Below the pieces are notes generated by a model, which searched no databases, was not told the DNA's origin, and worked only from the letters and a program-made list of their open reading frames with translations. A DNA stretch of 64,000 bases from Alkalihalobacillus pseudalcaliphilus (GTDB lineage: Bacteria; Bacillota; Bacilli; Bacillales; Bacillaceae_D). A program made the position numbers and the translations under genes. This document shows, piece after piece, positions 41,710 through 51,353 of the stretch (position 1 is the first letter of the stretch; each line of letters begins with the position of its first letter). The stretch is taken from NCBI RefSeq assembly GCF_028610675.1, contig NZ_JAQQWS010000002.1, positions 345,137 to 409,136 of the forward strand, in the 5' to 3' direction.

Positions 41710-42162
41710 TCAAATAACGCCTTTCTCTTTTAAAGAATTATACTTACCATCACCAATAATTATATGGTCCAATAGCTCAATTCCCATCAACTTTCCAGCT
41801 TCAGCAAGTCGTTTTGTAACTTCCACGTCTTCCCTTGATTCAGTTGTTTCACCAGATGGATGGTTATGGGCTACCATGATACTTGCTGCTGAGGACAATA
41901 TGGCTGATTTCATGACCTCACGAGGACTAACGATACTTGCATTCAAACTACCAATGTGACAAATGTTGATGGAAACAGGCTGGTTCTTAGTGTCCAAAGA
42001 CACGACTATAAAGTGCTCACGGTCTTTATCTTCCAAGAAACTCTTAAACAAATCGTACGCATCCTGTGGTGAACGGATACTTCTTCTTTCATAAAGAATA
42101 CTAGACTCTCTAACCAACTTAACCGATACAATACTCACTCTCTTTGCAGATGATTTTTTCAT
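41710..42162 (-). CDS. RadC-like JAB/MPN-domain protein
   Basis: 150 residues with the JAB1/MPN metal site: HIGSLNASIVSPREVMKSAI, MVAHNHPSGE (H-x-H-P-S-G) and the Asp of ELLDHIIIGDGKYNSLKEKG. RadC-like genes are frequent in mobile and defence islands and in SCC elements. They are probably not DNA-repair proteins; their substrate is unknown. It is the first gene of the DUF1643 transcript. Confidence 0.9.
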   Translation of the reverse strand: MKKSSAKRVSIVSVKLVRESSILYERRSIRSPQDAYDLFKSFLEDKDREHFIVVSLDTKNQPVSINICHIGSLNASIVSPREVMKSAILSSAASIMVAHNHPSGETTESREDVEVTKRLAEAGKLMGIELLDHIIIGDGKYNSLKEKGVI

Positions 42163-42185
42163 TTATTATCTCTCCTTAGGCAAAA

Positions 42186-42230
42186 TAAAAAGAGGATGCC
42201 TCACGTCTAATTGACGTGAGAACATCCTCT
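42186..42230 (-). terminator. Terminator after the hsd operon
   Basis: AGAGGATG...TCACGTC pairs with GACGTGA...CATCCTCT and is followed on the minus strand by TTTTTATTTT. It closes the hsdMSR transcript before the RadC gene. Confidence 0.9.
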
Positions 42231-42280
42231 ATTAAACTCATAACTATAATATATATTTAAATTAGCTCTTATTACGCTTA

Positions 42281-45250
42281 TCAGCTAATTTTCGGACTTC
42301 CGGAGTACACATCGCCATCTGTATTGTATGTTAGTGTAAACACCATATCTGATAACCATTTCTTAAAAGAGTCGTTATCATTGTACTGTTTAAATACTTC
42401 CATGTTGTCAGACATAAGGTTAATGACAGCTCGATTTAAGGCTTTTTGACTCTCGATTTTTGCATTTTGCTTATCAGAGTTTTTCATCGCATTCTGATAA
42501 TCTTTATCTTTCGCGACAATCTCAGGAATAGCAGCAATATGTTTCTTAACCTGGTCTTCGTCTCTCCAAGGAATATTTCCAAAGAGGTCATGGAAATTTT
42601 CAAGAATATTGCTCAGTAAATCTAACTCTACTTCTGATTTCCCACCCATTGCCGATGTAGGTACTGGTGCAATTTCATACTCTTCCTTATCCTCTAGTAC
42701 AATGGACATTTTAGCTTGTGCTTCCGCCCTGTAACTATCTAAGTCAATCGCTTCGAGGATACCAATTGATAGGTCTTCTTCTTTTGGTGCAGGTAGCTTT
42801 GGTATCAAGAAGTTTAGAAAGATTGAAAGTCTTTCCCACTCGGGGTTCCCATAAGGTAAAATGGATGCCAAAAATCCGTACGTGCGAACAAATGCCTTCG
42901 CCTTGCTCTTGAAGTCAATTTGACCATCTTCATCCAAATCATCTTCATAATGCTTTGCACAGACATCAAGAATTGGGTCTAATTTATCTCGTTCCGCTCC
43001 ATTAAGGTACAGTTCAACTAGGTTTTCAATATGTGTATCTGTGAAAACATGATATCGTCTGATGTCACTTTCTAAGTCATTCAACTTATCCGGGTCAGTC
43101 TCTTCTGAAAGAACCGTAGTTTTATAATACTTAGAAAAAGCATCTTGAATCGTAATTGTTTCATTTGCAAAGTCAAGTACGAACGTATCATGTTTCTGTG
43201 GGTGAGCTCGATTCAAACGAGAAAGAGTTTGAACTGCTTTAATGTCTGTCAACACCTTATCAACATACATCGTATGAAGAAGCGGCTCATCGTAACCTGT
43301 TTGGAATTTATTTGCCACAACAAGGAGACGGTATGGGTCCTTTTTGAGTTTTTTCTCAATCTCATTACTCGGGAACCCATTAACTGAGCTCTCTGTTACC
43401 TTTTTCCCACCGTACTCGTGCTCACCTGAAAAGGCAACAATCGGTTTAAACTGACTTTTACGTTTTTCCAAATATGCAGATATTGAATAGTAGTACTGGA
43501 TTGCTCGTTCAATGCTGCTAGTTACAACCATAGCACGAGCATGACCGCCAATTTTTCCTTTTGCAATCACTTGGTCATGAAAATGGTCTACCATAATTTC
43601 AGACTTTAGTTCGATTGCCTTTTCATTGGACTCAACATACTTTCTCAGCTTTTTTTGTGCCTTCTTTTTGTCAAATTTCGGGTCATCTTCTACTATCTTG
43701 GCAATCTTGTAGTAACTCTTAATTGGCGTGTAGTCTTTCAATACGTCCAAAATGAAGCCTTCCTGAATGGCTTGTTTCATCGTATAGACATGGAACGGTC
43801 GATGTTTAATCTTTCCGTCCTTTGGATAAGGAACACCAAACATTTCAAGAGTTTTATTCTTCGGGGTTGCTGTGAATGCAAAGTAACTCGCATTGTTAAG
43901 CATTTTTCTCCCCTCTAGCATCTTTAAAATCTTATCTTCTGTCGTTTCATTTTCCGCATCTTCATATTGGTCAGAAAGTGCCATATTCATTTTGGCCGAC
44001 ATGTTTCCACTCTGACTAGAATGAGCTTCGTCAATGATGATAGCAAACTTGTTTTTTCGGTGTTCATTTCCAATGTCATCAAGAATGTACGGGAATTTAT
44101 GAACAATAGTAATGATGATTTTCTTACCATCTTGAAGTAGTTTCCTTAAGTCTCCTGAGCTTTCTGCATGCCCCACCGTATTCGATACCTGCATAAACCC
44201 TTTAATGGTATTCTTAATCTGCTTATCGAGGTTAATTCGGTCAGTGACAACAATAACTGAATCAAAAAAATTCTTACCGTCTTTTGACAAAGAAACTAAT
44301 TGATGAGCCAGCCAAGCAATCGAATTCGATTTTCCACTTCCTGCACTATGTTGGATAAGATATTTTTGACCGACACCCTTCTCACTGACATCAGCTAGGA
44401 TAGATTTCACACCAGCCAACTGGTGATATCGAGGGAAGATTTGGGTACGCTTTACCTTTTTAGTTTCTTGGTCTTTCTCCTCAACAATTTGTGCATAGTT
44501 CTCAATGATATTTGCAAGTTCACTTTTCACAAAAATTTGTTTCCAAAGATAGTCCGTCTTGATTCCATCAGGATTAGGAGGATTCCCAGCTCCATTTTTA
44601 TATCCTTTGTTAAAAGGTAGGAACCAGGATTTCTTACCGTCAAGTTTCGTACACATGCGGACTTCATTGTCATCAACTGCAAAATGAACCATACATCGTC
44701 CAAATTGAAAGAGTAATTCACGAGGGTCACGGTCTATCTTATACTGATAGACCGCATCCTCAACATTCTGCTTCGTCAATTGATTCTTAAGTTCACATGT
44801 AATGATAGGTAGACCGTTAAGAAAGATGACGAAATCAAGAGCAAGTTTCATGTTGTCTCTCGAATACATCAACTGTCTCGTTACGCTAAATATATTTTTA
44901 TTGTACAGTGCTTTTGCTGCATCATTGGCTTCAGAAGGCGTAAGGTAAAACAAATCGAGTGTTACTGGATAAATTTTCAGGCCGTTTCTTAAGACTTCAA
45001 TTACACCATTTTTTGTAATTTCCCCCTGCAAGCGATTCAACAACTTTACTTTGTTACTATCACTTTTATAGACACCTAACGTCTCCAACTTTTCTTTTTG
45101 AGTATCCTCTAAAAATTGAAAGAACCGTTTCTCATCTATTGCATAATCCTTATTGTAGTCACTATTCTTTCCTTGCTCATAACCATTTTGTTGCAGAAGG
45201 TAGTTAACAATTAATGCTTCTAGTCCTGATTCTTTGGTGTTGGTTGTCAT
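42281..45250 (-). CDS. hsdR: Type I restriction enzyme R subunit (HsdR)
   Basis: A 989-residue protein. The N-terminal nuclease core is LDFVIFLNGLPIITCELKNQ (D...E-x-K). The motor has Walker A HSAGSGKSNS, the DEAH-like box IIIDEAHSSQSG, motif III FAFTATPKN and RecA-like domain 2 with VVANKFQTGYDEP and LSRLNRAHPQ. Together with HsdM and HsdS it translocates and cuts DNA that lacks the cognate methylation. The start overlaps the hsdS stop (TAATG). It has full length and intact motifs. Confidence 0.95.
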   Translation of the reverse strand: MTTNTKESGLEALIVNYLLQQNGYEQGKNSDYNKDYAIDEKRFFQFLEDTQKEKLETLGVYKSDSNKVKLLNRLQGEITKNGVIEVLRNGLKIYPVTLDLFYLTPSEANDAAKALYNKNIFSVTRQLMYSRDNMKLALDFVIFLNGLPIITCELKNQLTKQNVEDAVYQYKIDRDPRELLFQFGRCMVHFAVDDNEVRMCTKLDGKKSWFLPFNKGYKNGAGNPPNPDGIKTDYLWKQIFVKSELANIIENYAQIVEEKDQETKKVKRTQIFPRYHQLAGVKSILADVSEKGVGQKYLIQHSAGSGKSNSIAWLAHQLVSLSKDGKNFFDSVIVVTDRINLDKQIKNTIKGFMQVSNTVGHAESSGDLRKLLQDGKKIIITIVHKFPYILDDIGNEHRKNKFAIIIDEAHSSQSGNMSAKMNMALSDQYEDAENETTEDKILKMLEGRKMLNNASYFAFTATPKNKTLEMFGVPYPKDGKIKHRPFHVYTMKQAIQEGFILDVLKDYTPIKSYYKIAKIVEDDPKFDKKKAQKKLRKYVESNEKAIELKSEIMVDHFHDQVIAKGKIGGHARAMVVTSSIERAIQYYYSISAYLEKRKSQFKPIVAFSGEHEYGGKKVTESSVNGFPSNEIEKKLKKDPYRLLVVANKFQTGYDEPLLHTMYVDKVLTDIKAVQTLSRLNRAHPQKHDTFVLDFANETITIQDAFSKYYKTTVLSEETDPDKLNDLESDIRRYHVFTDTHIENLVELYLNGAERDKLDPILDVCAKHYEDDLDEDGQIDFKSKAKAFVRTYGFLASILPYGNPEWERLSIFLNFLIPKLPAPKEEDLSIGILEAIDLDSYRAEAQAKMSIVLEDKEEYEIAPVPTSAMGGKSEVELDLLSNILENFHDLFGNIPWRDEDQVKKHIAAIPEIVAKDKDYQNAMKNSDKQNAKIESQKALNRAVINLMSDNMEVFKQYNDNDSFKKWLSDMVFTLTYNTDGDVYSGSPKIS

Positions 45251-46659
45251 TAAACCTCACACTCCTCGCCCTCTAAGACTTCCTCTAGTTCCATCGTTTC
45301 ATCTTCTAAAATTTCATAGTAAGCATTCACTTCTCCATTTTCTTCTAGGAGAATGTCCCGGACATCTAATTTACCTGTAACTACATTAGAAATCAGGCTT
45401 GTGCGAAATTCTGTAATTAACTCAATTTCTTTTTCTATAGTTGCTATACTTTTATCAATTTTATCTGTTTCATGATTGATATACTCAATTATGTGTTTTT
45501 GCTCATTTAAATCTGGAACATAGAAGACAATATCCCCTAATACTCCTTGTCCAATAGTAGGTGTTGCACCACCAATAACTCTTCTGGAAATTTGACTCAT
45601 AAACATGCTAGAAAACAATATCTTTTCAAAATACTCAGGATGGGCTTTACATTTTTTTAGTAAAACAAGCTGAGGATTTATTGTCATAGGATATGTTATG
45701 TTTTTAATTAATATTGCTTTTCCAAAAGAAGAACCGGTTTTAACTAAAAGAATATCATTATCTTCTACCATTATTTCGGGAGATTCATAGTATTTATCCC
45801 AAGAGATATAAGCTAAACTATCTAGTTTTAATTTCTGATTTTTAATATTACCTGGGCTAAGTGTAATTGCTCCCTCTCCTTCATTTACGATATCCGATTG
45901 AGTATAGCCCCTAAAACCTATTCTTCCATTTATACTTACTAAGTTTTTTAATCTATATTTTCTCCAATGTGCTGGTACGCTTTCTATAAAATTGATGTTA
46001 GTAGGTTGCATTTTTACATTTTGATTTAACCCTTTTGTTACTGCATCATTAATCACTAACTGCTTTTGCTCTTTTAAAACTGTTATTAACTTTTTCTTTG
46101 CTTTAATAAACTTTTTTATTTTAGCAAGCTGATGGTCTAGGTATTTAACGATGTTATCTTGTTCTGTTAAAGATGGTATAGGAAGAATAATTTCCTTAAA
46201 GTCGTTAACATCAATATTTTTCCCTTGTCTGATACCAGTAACGTTTCTTTGAAGTTCCCCTATAAAGTCATGACTTTTAAATAGGTACCTGTAATATTCT
46301 TTATTCTGATTTGTTCGTTCTTCTAAAATGTTGTATGCTGGACTAACTATACCTCTGTACCTTGAATATTCTAATCCCCCTTGGAAAGAACGCAAACTAA
46401 TTACAAAATTGCCCTCCTTAACAAGTTTGAATGTCTCAAGATTTCCAGACGGCATAACAACTCTTGTTTTTAACATAGACCTGGGTATAACCCCATTACT
46501 TTGAGTTGCTGATAATAGTTCTTCAGTTGGATGATTCTTAATAGAAGTCTCAAGAAACAATCGTTTTGATTTAGCTTCTTTCCAATGAATTGGTACCTTT
46601 TTTATCCATGATTGTTTTGCTTCTTTGTATTCTGCATAGGGTTTAAGATTGCTATTCAT
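45250..46659 (-). CDS. hsdS: Type I restriction-modification specificity subunit (HsdS)
   Basis: 469 residues with two target-recognition domains, each ending in a conserved helix: the first near LTEQDNIVKYLDHQLAKIKK, the second near NEQKHIIEYINHETDKIDKS. It sets the bipartite target sequence of the enzyme. The half-domains are different, so it is a typical heterologous pair. Located between hsdM and hsdR with 6 bases and a 1-base overlap. Confidence 0.94.
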   Translation of the reverse strand: MNSNLKPYAEYKEAKQSWIKKVPIHWKEAKSKRLFLETSIKNHPTEELLSATQSNGVIPRSMLKTRVVMPSGNLETFKLVKEGNFVISLRSFQGGLEYSRYRGIVSPAYNILEERTNQNKEYYRYLFKSHDFIGELQRNVTGIRQGKNIDVNDFKEIILPIPSLTEQDNIVKYLDHQLAKIKKFIKAKKKLITVLKEQKQLVINDAVTKGLNQNVKMQPTNINFIESVPAHWRKYRLKNLVSINGRIGFRGYTQSDIVNEGEGAITLSPGNIKNQKLKLDSLAYISWDKYYESPEIMVEDNDILLVKTGSSFGKAILIKNITYPMTINPQLVLLKKCKAHPEYFEKILFSSMFMSQISRRVIGGATPTIGQGVLGDIVFYVPDLNEQKHIIEYINHETDKIDKSIATIEKEIELITEFRTSLISNVVTGKLDVRDILLEENGEVNAYYEILEDETMELEEVLEGEECEV

Positions 46660-46664
46660 TTTCC

Positions 46665-48791
46665 TTACCCCCTTATAATTTCTTGAAGCAAACCTTCAGT
46701 CTGTTGTTCGAGTACTCTGATATCTGCTAAAATTTCTTCAAGAGTGCGTAATTGCATAGGTTTATAAAAATACTTTGTAAAACTAATTTCATAGCCAATT
46801 TGCGTTTTACTCTCATCAATCCATGCATCTGTTGCAAAAGTTAGTACTTCATCCTTAAAGAACTGCTCAATTCCACCTTCATGTAACAATGGAATTTGTT
46901 CAGTGTCTCTTAAATTACTATCCGGCTCAAATTCTACAACGCAATCTTTTCCGTCAATCATGGCGCTGAATAACCCTGCTAGAGGACTTGCTTCAGCTTT
47001 TCCAGATTTGTGAACCTTTTTTATGACTCTCTCTGCTTTTTCATCGACCCGTGCAAGATGATTTTTAATCAAATTCACTCGTTTAGCTGGGAGTTTTTCA
47101 CCTAGTTCTTTTGCAATTTCACCCAATTTAGTGATGAAGTCGTTAAAGTCTCGTACAATTGAATAATTGTATTTTTCAGCTACTTTTCCTATAATTATTG
47201 GAAGCGCTTCGTCTTTTTGTTGCTCACAAACTTCTGTAAATTTCTCCAATTGCTCGTTTGATAAGTCCACACTTAATCTTAATGGGCGTTCTACTGTTAT
47301 CTTGTGATAGCCAAATTCTTGGTTATCAAAAATCTTCGAGTGTTCTGTCTCTTCAAAGTTGATAAGCATATCTGAAATTTGTTTTCTTAATTCAGGTGTC
47401 AACTCACAATTTTTGTTACCAAGATTTTTACGAAGTGGGCTTTTTAGACTCGTTGCATCAATGAGTTGTAATTTTCCACGACGGTCTGCTGCTTTTCTGT
47501 TTGTAACGACCCAAATGAACGTCGCGATTCCTGTGTTATAAAACATATTTTCTGGTAGAGCAATTATAGCCTCTAACCAATCGTTTTCAATAATATATCT
47601 TCTTAGATTGCTTTCCCCTTGACCCGCATCTCCTGTAAAGAGAGAAGAACCATTGTGAACTTCTACAATACGACTACCTAGTTCTGTGTCGTGCTTCATT
47701 TTGCTTAGCTTATTTGCAAGGAATAGCATTTGACCATCACTTGAACGAGGAATCATTTTAAAATCCGTCTCTCCATTATGTGTCACAATAAAGCGTGGGT
47801 CTGTTATGTCCGATTTTCCACCTAATCGCTCCATATCCGTTTTCCAACTTTTTCCGTAAGGGGGATTAGATAGCATAAAGTCAAAGTTGAGCGTTGGATA
47901 ACCATCATTCGACAAAGTAGAACCGAACGCCACGTTGTCATCTTGTAGTGATTCCCCTTTAATCAGTAAGTCTGCTTTAGTGATGGCATACGTTTCTGGA
48001 TTGATTTCCTGCCCATAAAGATACGTGTTGATTTCTTTATCATGTTCTTTTGCCAATTGGTGTAAACGTTCGTCTGCAATCGTCAACATTCCACCCGTTC
48101 CACAGGCTCCGTCGTATACAAGATATGGTGCATTTTTAATTTTATCTGCAATCGGTAAGAACGTGATGTCGGCCATCAGTTCCACTACGTCACGAGGCGT
48201 AAAGTGTTCCCCAGCTTCCTCGTTATTCTCTTCATTAAAGCGGCGAATAAGTTCCTCAAAGATGACACCCATTGTATGGTTATCAAGTCCTGGAATTTTA
48301 ACATCACCATTATCATCTAACACTGGTTTCGGACTTAGATTAATAGTCGGACTGACAAATTTCTCAATAACAGCTCCCAAGATATCTGCTTCAATCATCG
48401 TATCTATCTGATTACGAAACTTAAACTTTTCAAGGATTTCCTGAACGTTTGGCGAAAAGCCATCTAAATAGGCGATAAAGTCAGCCTTCAATTGTTGCTG
48501 CTTAGCACGTGATTTTAAATCTTTAAGAGTGAAAGGTGATGTATTACAAAATGCTTGTCCAGCTATGCTACATAATGCATCTGTTTGATTAATTACACCA
48601 GCTTCATCCAAACTTTTTTTCATCTGTAAAACCGCATCTTTTGTTGGTTCTAAAACAGCATCCAAACGACGAATAACGGTCATTGGTAAGATAACATCTC
48701 GATATTTTCCACGTACATATACATCACGAAGGCAATCATCAGCAATGCCCCATATAAAACTAACAATTTGATTATAAGTTTGATTATTCAC
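46665..48791 (-). CDS. hsdM: Type I restriction-modification methyltransferase subunit (HsdM)
   Basis: 708 residues. SAM-binding motif I is VYDGACGTGGMLTIA, and motif IV is FMLSNPPYGKSW (NPPY, N6-adenine class). The N-terminal helical part begins WGIADDCLRDVYVRGKYRDV. The C-terminus is longer than in classical HsdM and probably engages HsdS. It modifies adenine in the sequence set by HsdS. First gene of the operon, with GGAGGAAAC before the ATG. Confidence 0.95.
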   Translation of the reverse strand: MNNQTYNQIVSFIWGIADDCLRDVYVRGKYRDVILPMTVIRRLDAVLEPTKDAVLQMKKSLDEAGVINQTDALCSIAGQAFCNTSPFTLKDLKSRAKQQQLKADFIAYLDGFSPNVQEILEKFKFRNQIDTMIEADILGAVIEKFVSPTINLSPKPVLDDNGDVKIPGLDNHTMGVIFEELIRRFNEENNEEAGEHFTPRDVVELMADITFLPIADKIKNAPYLVYDGACGTGGMLTIADERLHQLAKEHDKEINTYLYGQEINPETYAITKADLLIKGESLQDDNVAFGSTLSNDGYPTLNFDFMLSNPPYGKSWKTDMERLGGKSDITDPRFIVTHNGETDFKMIPRSSDGQMLFLANKLSKMKHDTELGSRIVEVHNGSSLFTGDAGQGESNLRRYIIENDWLEAIIALPENMFYNTGIATFIWVVTNRKAADRRGKLQLIDATSLKSPLRKNLGNKNCELTPELRKQISDMLINFEETEHSKIFDNQEFGYHKITVERPLRLSVDLSNEQLEKFTEVCEQQKDEALPIIIGKVAEKYNYSIVRDFNDFITKLGEIAKELGEKLPAKRVNLIKNHLARVDEKAERVIKKVHKSGKAEASPLAGLFSAMIDGKDCVVEFEPDSNLRDTEQIPLLHEGGIEQFFKDEVLTFATDAWIDESKTQIGYEISFTKYFYKPMQLRTLEEILADIRVLEQQTEGLLQEIIRG

Positions 48792-48857
48792 GTTGTTTCC
48801 TCCAAAAAAATAGTAATTAGTACAATTTTATCATACTAGTATCCTATATCTGCAGAA

Positions 48858-48899
48858 TAAAAAAGGGAAATTCAAGAAAATGACTTGAATTTCCCTTTT
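48858..48899 (-). terminator. Terminator after the SIR2-like gene
   Basis: A 16-bp stem (AAAAGGGAAATTCAAG / CTTGAATTTCCCTTTT) followed by T residues on the minus strand. It separates the SIR2-like gene from hsdM. Confidence 0.9.
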
Positions 48900-48906
48900 A
48901 AAAATA

Positions 48907-50019
48907 TTATTTAATACTATTAGCACCTTCAAAATAAAATACATCGTCATTGATAGTAAGAGATTCTTTCTTTGGAATACCCAATTCTTTATTAACAATA
49001 TCAATGAATTTTTGCTTATCTTCTTCGCTTAAAGCGTAGTCAACAATAACTAGTTTTAATGGAATCGGATTTTCTCTTCTTCTAGAAATTTTTAATCTTT
49101 CTTTTATCGCATTATTTATATGATTATCTCTGAAGCTATAACCGACAATATAAAGTTCATCACATAAATTTTTTTCAATAACCATTTTCTTTTTAAACTC
49201 GTTGTAGTAGTAACTGAACGGTTCTTGTTGCACCTTTAAACTCTTACCACCACCTGTGACTATGGAAGGAATTACTTTAAGGTCAAATATCTTTTTATAT
49301 ACATCACTATTTCTTAAGCTCTCTGTTGTAATCTTAAATAATCTACCATCTGACAAGTCTTTAAAAGAAGATAATGAACCATGGAGATGATGTAAACGCA
49401 CCCCTTTGGCATAATTTTCTGGATGTATCTGTCTACTTCTATCCGGACCAAAATAAAATCGATATTCATTATCTATAGGCTGCCATTTACCTCCGCGAAA
49501 GTGAAAGTCAGCGAAGTCTCTCTTACTATAGTAAGTTAATAAAATTGTTTCTAGTAATAAATCGAAATTCAAAGTGAACAGGTCGATTTCTGATGAATTA
49601 TCAATGGTTTCTAATAACCACTGTACAAACCCATCTAGTTTTTCATCGATTGCTTCTTTCTTTACATTACCATCAATCAAATCAAGTATAGCTGCAGTAT
49701 ATTCATAAATTATATTTTGGATAGCATCAATATGCTCCTCAAAATTTCCGCTCTGTAAATTATAAGAACTCATGAACCGTTTTCCTTTTTCGAGACTTAG
49801 AAAGTCGCTATAATGTTTCAACATCTCATAAGCAAGTTCAATACTAGCTATTGCTTCTTCAAAATCTCGTTGATTATACTTGTTTTGCATGTGATGTTCA
49901 ATGAATGTTCTATGTTCTTCGGTAAGCCTGTCAAAAAATCGCTTAGTGATTCCTTCCAAACTAAACTCTTTATTTAAAGCAACCGAGAGTCCATTACCCG
50001 TTAGTACAACTCTTTTCAT
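48907..50019 (-). CDS. SIR2-like NADase-family protein
   Basis: About 370 residues. The N-terminus VVLTGNGLSVALN holds the glycine-rich nucleotide site. LFTLNFDLLLE gives the T-x-N-x-D motif, LHHLHGSLSS the catalytic-type histidine, and ELYIVGYSFRDNHINNAI the last Rossmann motif. SIR2 and DUF4917-like proteins in defence islands deplete NAD+ on phage infection. There is no associated partner domain or Argonaute gene. Start: ATG 50019 behind GGGAGGCG; an upstream in-frame TTG overlaps that site. Confidence 0.8.
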   Translation of the reverse strand: MKRVVLTGNGLSVALNKEFSLEGITKRFFDRLTEEHRTFIEHHMQNKYNQRDFEEAIASIELAYEMLKHYSDFLSLEKGKRFMSSYNLQSGNFEEHIDAIQNIIYEYTAAILDLIDGNVKKEAIDEKLDGFVQWLLETIDNSSEIDLFTLNFDLLLETILLTYYSKRDFADFHFRGGKWQPIDNEYRFYFGPDRSRQIHPENYAKGVRLHHLHGSLSSFKDLSDGRLFKITTESLRNSDVYKKIFDLKVIPSIVTGGGKSLKVQQEPFSYYYNEFKKKMVIEKNLCDELYIVGYSFRDNHINNAIKERLKISRRRENPIPLKLVIVDYALSEEDKQKFIDIVNKELGIPKKESLTINDDVFYFEGANSIK

Positions 50020-50150
50020 TTTTGCGCCTCCCAAATAGTAAACTTGTCCTAATATTCTATCATATTAAGTAGGCTATAGAGATTACCAGATAGGTAATGG
50101 GATATAATGAACTTTTCTTAAAAGCATAAATCTGCAACTTACATATACCT

Positions 50151-51332
50151 TTAGGGATTAATGACCATGATATTCAGGTTGCTTAAACGTGGAAACACTT
50201 TAATGTTATTATCTACTATATTCATATGTAATTCTTGTTCATAACCTGTACTCTCTAATACATATCTTCTATATTCTATATTTCTCCCGTCATCCATTAG
50301 GTACTCTTCACTGTCATCAGGTTTAAGAAGCCCTATATACTCCTTTGTGTTGATATCTTTTACTGCAATAAAACTATATACTGAATTAAAGAATTCTATA
50401 GTTTTAGATTCTTTATCATCACTAACCAATAATATCTGATACTCATTTTCTAAATTACTTTTATCGAGTTCAACAAAATGGATGGAGTTTATTATATTTT
50501 TCAATTGTTTTACATCTTCATAGTTGTCAAACACCAAATGAGTGTTAGGATTATAGATTCTATTAGATACATAATTATTGTCATTTGATTTATAATAACT
50601 CTCAATAAAGTTAATTGATTCTTGGTATAGTACATAACAATAATCCAAACAACCTTTAGTTATATCTAACAATTCTTTTTCCGAGTAAATATTACTTTCC
50701 TTTCTGAATTTTGGAGTGGTCAAATTTTTTTCGCCATTAAATAAATTGAATCTTGCTTGGGTGTATATTTGAAACCTATGCTTAACAACATTATTTAAAT
50801 CTGAAATAAATTTATACTCCGAACTCCCCGTCACATGATTTAAGCTAGTGATAAAACTTCCAGTATACTCTGGAAATTCGGCTAACTTATCGACTACCTT
50901 ATTGAAAGTTACTTGTTTTATTGGTAATGCTTGGTTAGCAAATAGCGCCGAATTAAGCCATTGACCAAATGTATCAAAAAAACTATGTAAAGTGCTGAAA
51001 ATTTCAATGGTCAGTTTATCTATGACGACATTTCTTGCTACAGGTTCACCGAAATAATCCAAATTATCTTCAGAAGGAGCGTGCAATGTCACAGACCCTT
51101 TTTCTACAACACTTTTAAAGATTCTATCTCTTTCCTCATCAAAATTATTAAATTGCTCCAAGCATATATTTCCTAAAGCTTTAAAACTTATTTCAGCTGA
51201 TGCTAACTTGTATTGACATGACGTTAAGAACTGAAGACTATCCAATATTTTTTTATCTTTCAAAAGTTTTACTAGTTCATAACTTGACATATAAATACCC
51301 CGCTTTCGAAAATTCTTATAAAAAAACCTCAT
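50151..51332 (-). CDS. Hypothetical protein at the rlmH junction
   Basis: The frame runs from an ATG at 51332, directly behind the rlmH stop (TAAATG). A likelier start is MSSYELVKLLKDKKILDSLQ at 51290. The central region is helical with HEPN-like character (LHSFFDTFGQWLNSALF, SDLNNVVKHRFQIYTQ), the C-terminal third is beta-rich. I recognise no family with confidence. It lies inside the element and has no terminator between it and rlmH, so it may be expressed from the host rlmH transcript. Defence function is possible by context only. Confidence 0.65.
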   Translation of the reverse strand: MRFFYKNFRKRGIYMSSYELVKLLKDKKILDSLQFLTSCQYKLASAEISFKALGNICLEQFNNFDEERDRIFKSVVEKGSVTLHAPSEDNLDYFGEPVARNVVIDKLTIEIFSTLHSFFDTFGQWLNSALFANQALPIKQVTFNKVVDKLAEFPEYTGSFITSLNHVTGSSEYKFISDLNNVVKHRFQIYTQARFNLFNGEKNLTTPKFRKESNIYSEKELLDITKGCLDYCYVLYQESINFIESYYKSNDNNYVSNRIYNPNTHLVFDNYEDVKQLKNIINSIHFVELDKSNLENEYQILLVSDDKESKTIEFFNSVYSFIAVKDINTKEYIGLLKPDDSEEYLMDDGRNIEYRRYVLESTGYEQELHMNIVDNNIKVFPRLSNLNIMVINP

Positions 51333-51353
51333 TTACTTATGGTACGGTTCCCC
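51333..51353. other. rlmH-proximal attachment site
   Basis: The last seven codons of rlmH, encoding Gly-Glu-Pro-Tyr-His-Lys-stop. It matches the distal site at 28107-28127 at 18 of 21 bases. Staphylococcal SCC att sites also cover the ...Tyr-His-Lys-stop codons of rlmH. The insertion leaves RlmH intact. Confidence 0.9.

Larger units (their letters stand above)
28107..51353. mobile_element. SCC-like integrative cassette at the 3' end of rlmH, about 23.2 kb
   Basis: It is bounded by paired rlmH-tail sites. It holds a large serine recombinase (34952-36640), a DUF927 Cch-like ATPase (37076-38878), DUF1643 and RadC genes, and a type I restriction-modification operon. Staphylococcal SCC elements have the same insertion point, recombinase class, Cch helicase and frequent hsd cargo. 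The cargo also includes SIR2-like, XRE/ImmA/PIN, reverse transcriptase, AbaSI-like and RES genes. Almost all genes run on the minus strand; only the HTH gene at 40095 and a 40-codon ORF at 31833 run the other way. A single recombinase gene resembles the ccrC layout rather than ccrAB. Confidence 0.88.
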
